Positions 31,480-32,076 of a stretch of 32,076 bases of DNA are shown piece by piece. The position numbers and the translations under genes are program-made. A model generated the notes under the pieces. The model did no database searches, was not told the origin of the DNA, and was given only the letters and a program-made list of their open reading frames with translations. Within the stretch, counting starts at the first letter, position 1; each line of letters opens with the position of its first letter. The stretch is from the NCBI GenBank assembly GCA_964616825.1, contig CAZTSX010000025.1:1-32076 (forward strand). The letters run 5' to 3'. Source of the stretch: QYOJ01 sp964616825 (lineage in GTDB: Bacteria; Bacteroidota; Bacteroidia; Bacteroidales; FEN-979).

Positions 31480-32076
31480 TGGAGGGTGAACTTAATCGGG
31501 AGGTTATACGAAACCCGAACAGGGATCCCGCGTTGTTTGCCGGGGGTCCATTTGGGCATGGATTTGATTACACGGATGGCTTCTTCATCGCAACCGCCAC
31601 CAATTCCACGGAGAACTTTTACGTTACTGACGGCTCCATTTGTCTCAATGACAAAGTTGACGAATACACGTCCCTGGATACCAAGCTCTTTTGCCTCTTC
31701 CGGGTATTTGATGGATTCACCAAGAAATTTGTAAAGTTTAGTTTCTCCGCCCGGGAAGGTTGGATTCTCTTCAACCACAGTGAAAATCTCCGCTTCCTTT
31801 GGCTGTTCGATGACCTGAGGTTTCTCTTCCACCATATCAAACTCGGGTTCCTCGGAAGGTACTTCAGTATTCGTTTTTTCGGCAAGCAAATCCTGCTTGC
31901 CAAAATCAGTGTCCACAGCTGTATCTTCAACAACTACAGGAGCTGTAAACTTCACCTTCTCCTGAAGCGCTTCAGGTGGGGGGGGGGGCGGGGGGGGGGG
32001 GGGGGCTTCTTCGTGCGGAAAATCCAGCATCTCTGCGCCAACACTTAGCTCCTCTTTGATGATCCTTCCCTGGGTT
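31476..32076 (-). CDS. TonB-family energy transducer, 5' end outside the window
   Basis: The frame is open to the window edge; upstream of the internal Met at 32030 it reads RIIKEELSVGAE without a stop, in line with the periplasmic linker of the neighbouring paralogue. Visible: a polyproline spacer encoded by a C tract, a variable acidic linker (about VEEKPQVIEQPKEAE), and a complete TonB C-terminal domain with YPEEAKELGIQGRVFVNFVI and MPKWTPGKQRGIPVRVSY. The N-terminal membrane helix is not in the window. At least 200 residues are present. The exbB/exbD partners may lie further upstream but cannot be seen. Confidence 0.9.
   Translation of the reverse strand, partial: TQGRIIKEELSVGAEMLDFPHEEAPPPPPPPPPPEALQEKVKFTAPVVVEDTAVDTDFGKQDLLAEKTNTEVPSEEPEFDMVEEKPQVIEQPKEAEIFTVVEENPTFPGGETKLYKFLGESIKYPEEAKELGIQGRVFVNFVIETNGAVSNVKVLRGIGGGCDEEAIRVIKSMPKWTPGKQRGIPVRVSYNLPIKFTLQ
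31978..32005. repeat. Homopolymer tract G11-C-G16 in the second TonB gene
   Basis: Plus-strand runs of 11 and 16 G separated by a single C encode the polyproline spacer on the minus strand. Tracts of this length are prone to slippage in the cell and to sequencing error; a one-base change would shift the frame and lose the TonB domain. Confidence 0.9.

Overview
The window looks like a scaffold piece from an anaerobic member of the Bacteroidota, probably a metagenome assembly because it holds a run of exactly 100 N. The evidence is a type IX secretion C-terminal domain, an Omp28-like lipoprotein fold, paired TonB proteins, Bacteroidota-type -7 promoter boxes (TAnnTTTG) in place of Shine-Dalgarno sites, and the gene order prs - rplY - pth.

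Layout. 1-7.4 kb: tRNA-Leu(CAA), a shortened four-helix-bundle (S23/IVP) gene, then prs, rplY and pth on the plus strand, a DUF218/YdcF-like gene and glyS on the minus strand, and a Tat-exported GH109-like Gfo/Idh/MocA oxidoreductase. This part is full of degenerate tandem heptamer arrays. They fill intergenic gaps, touch start and stop codons, and sit in frame inside two coding regions. 7-11.7 kb: a transglutaminase-like protein and a large T9SS cargo protein (minus), then a rubrerythrin-like diiron protein (plus). 11.7-12.6 kb: an accessory island with a DUF559 endonuclease-fold gene between direct repeats rich in hairpins and G-quadruplex motifs, and an assembly gap inside a 35-bp tandem repeat. 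12.6-15.7 kb: two exported proteins, LPP20-like and CsgG-like, in one operon. 15.8-23.5 kb: a membrane-transport operon of an AspT/YidE antiporter, a 1730-residue cation-chloride-cotransporter-like permease fused to a P-loop ATPase, and a MscS-like channel. 23.5-30.4 kb: a minus-strand hdrCBA-flxDCBA operon for an NADH-linked, probably electron-bifurcating, heterodisulfide-reductase-type complex, followed by an unannotated 32-residue membrane peptide with its own promoter box. 30.5-32.1 kb: two tandem TonB paralogues, the second cut by the window edge.

The genes describe a strictly or mostly anaerobic cell. It uses flavin-based redox coupling (Flx-Hdr), ferritin-like oxidative defence, TonB-driven uptake, T9SS export and an ion/volume-control operon. 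The most unusual content is (i) the heptamer/octamer arrays, which resemble the STRR heptamers of cyanobacteria in form, (ii) a roughly 32-bp box shared upstream of the S23 and DUF559 genes, each of which is bracketed by repeats, and (iii) the transporter-ATPase fusion. All family assignments are by eye from motifs; no database search was run.
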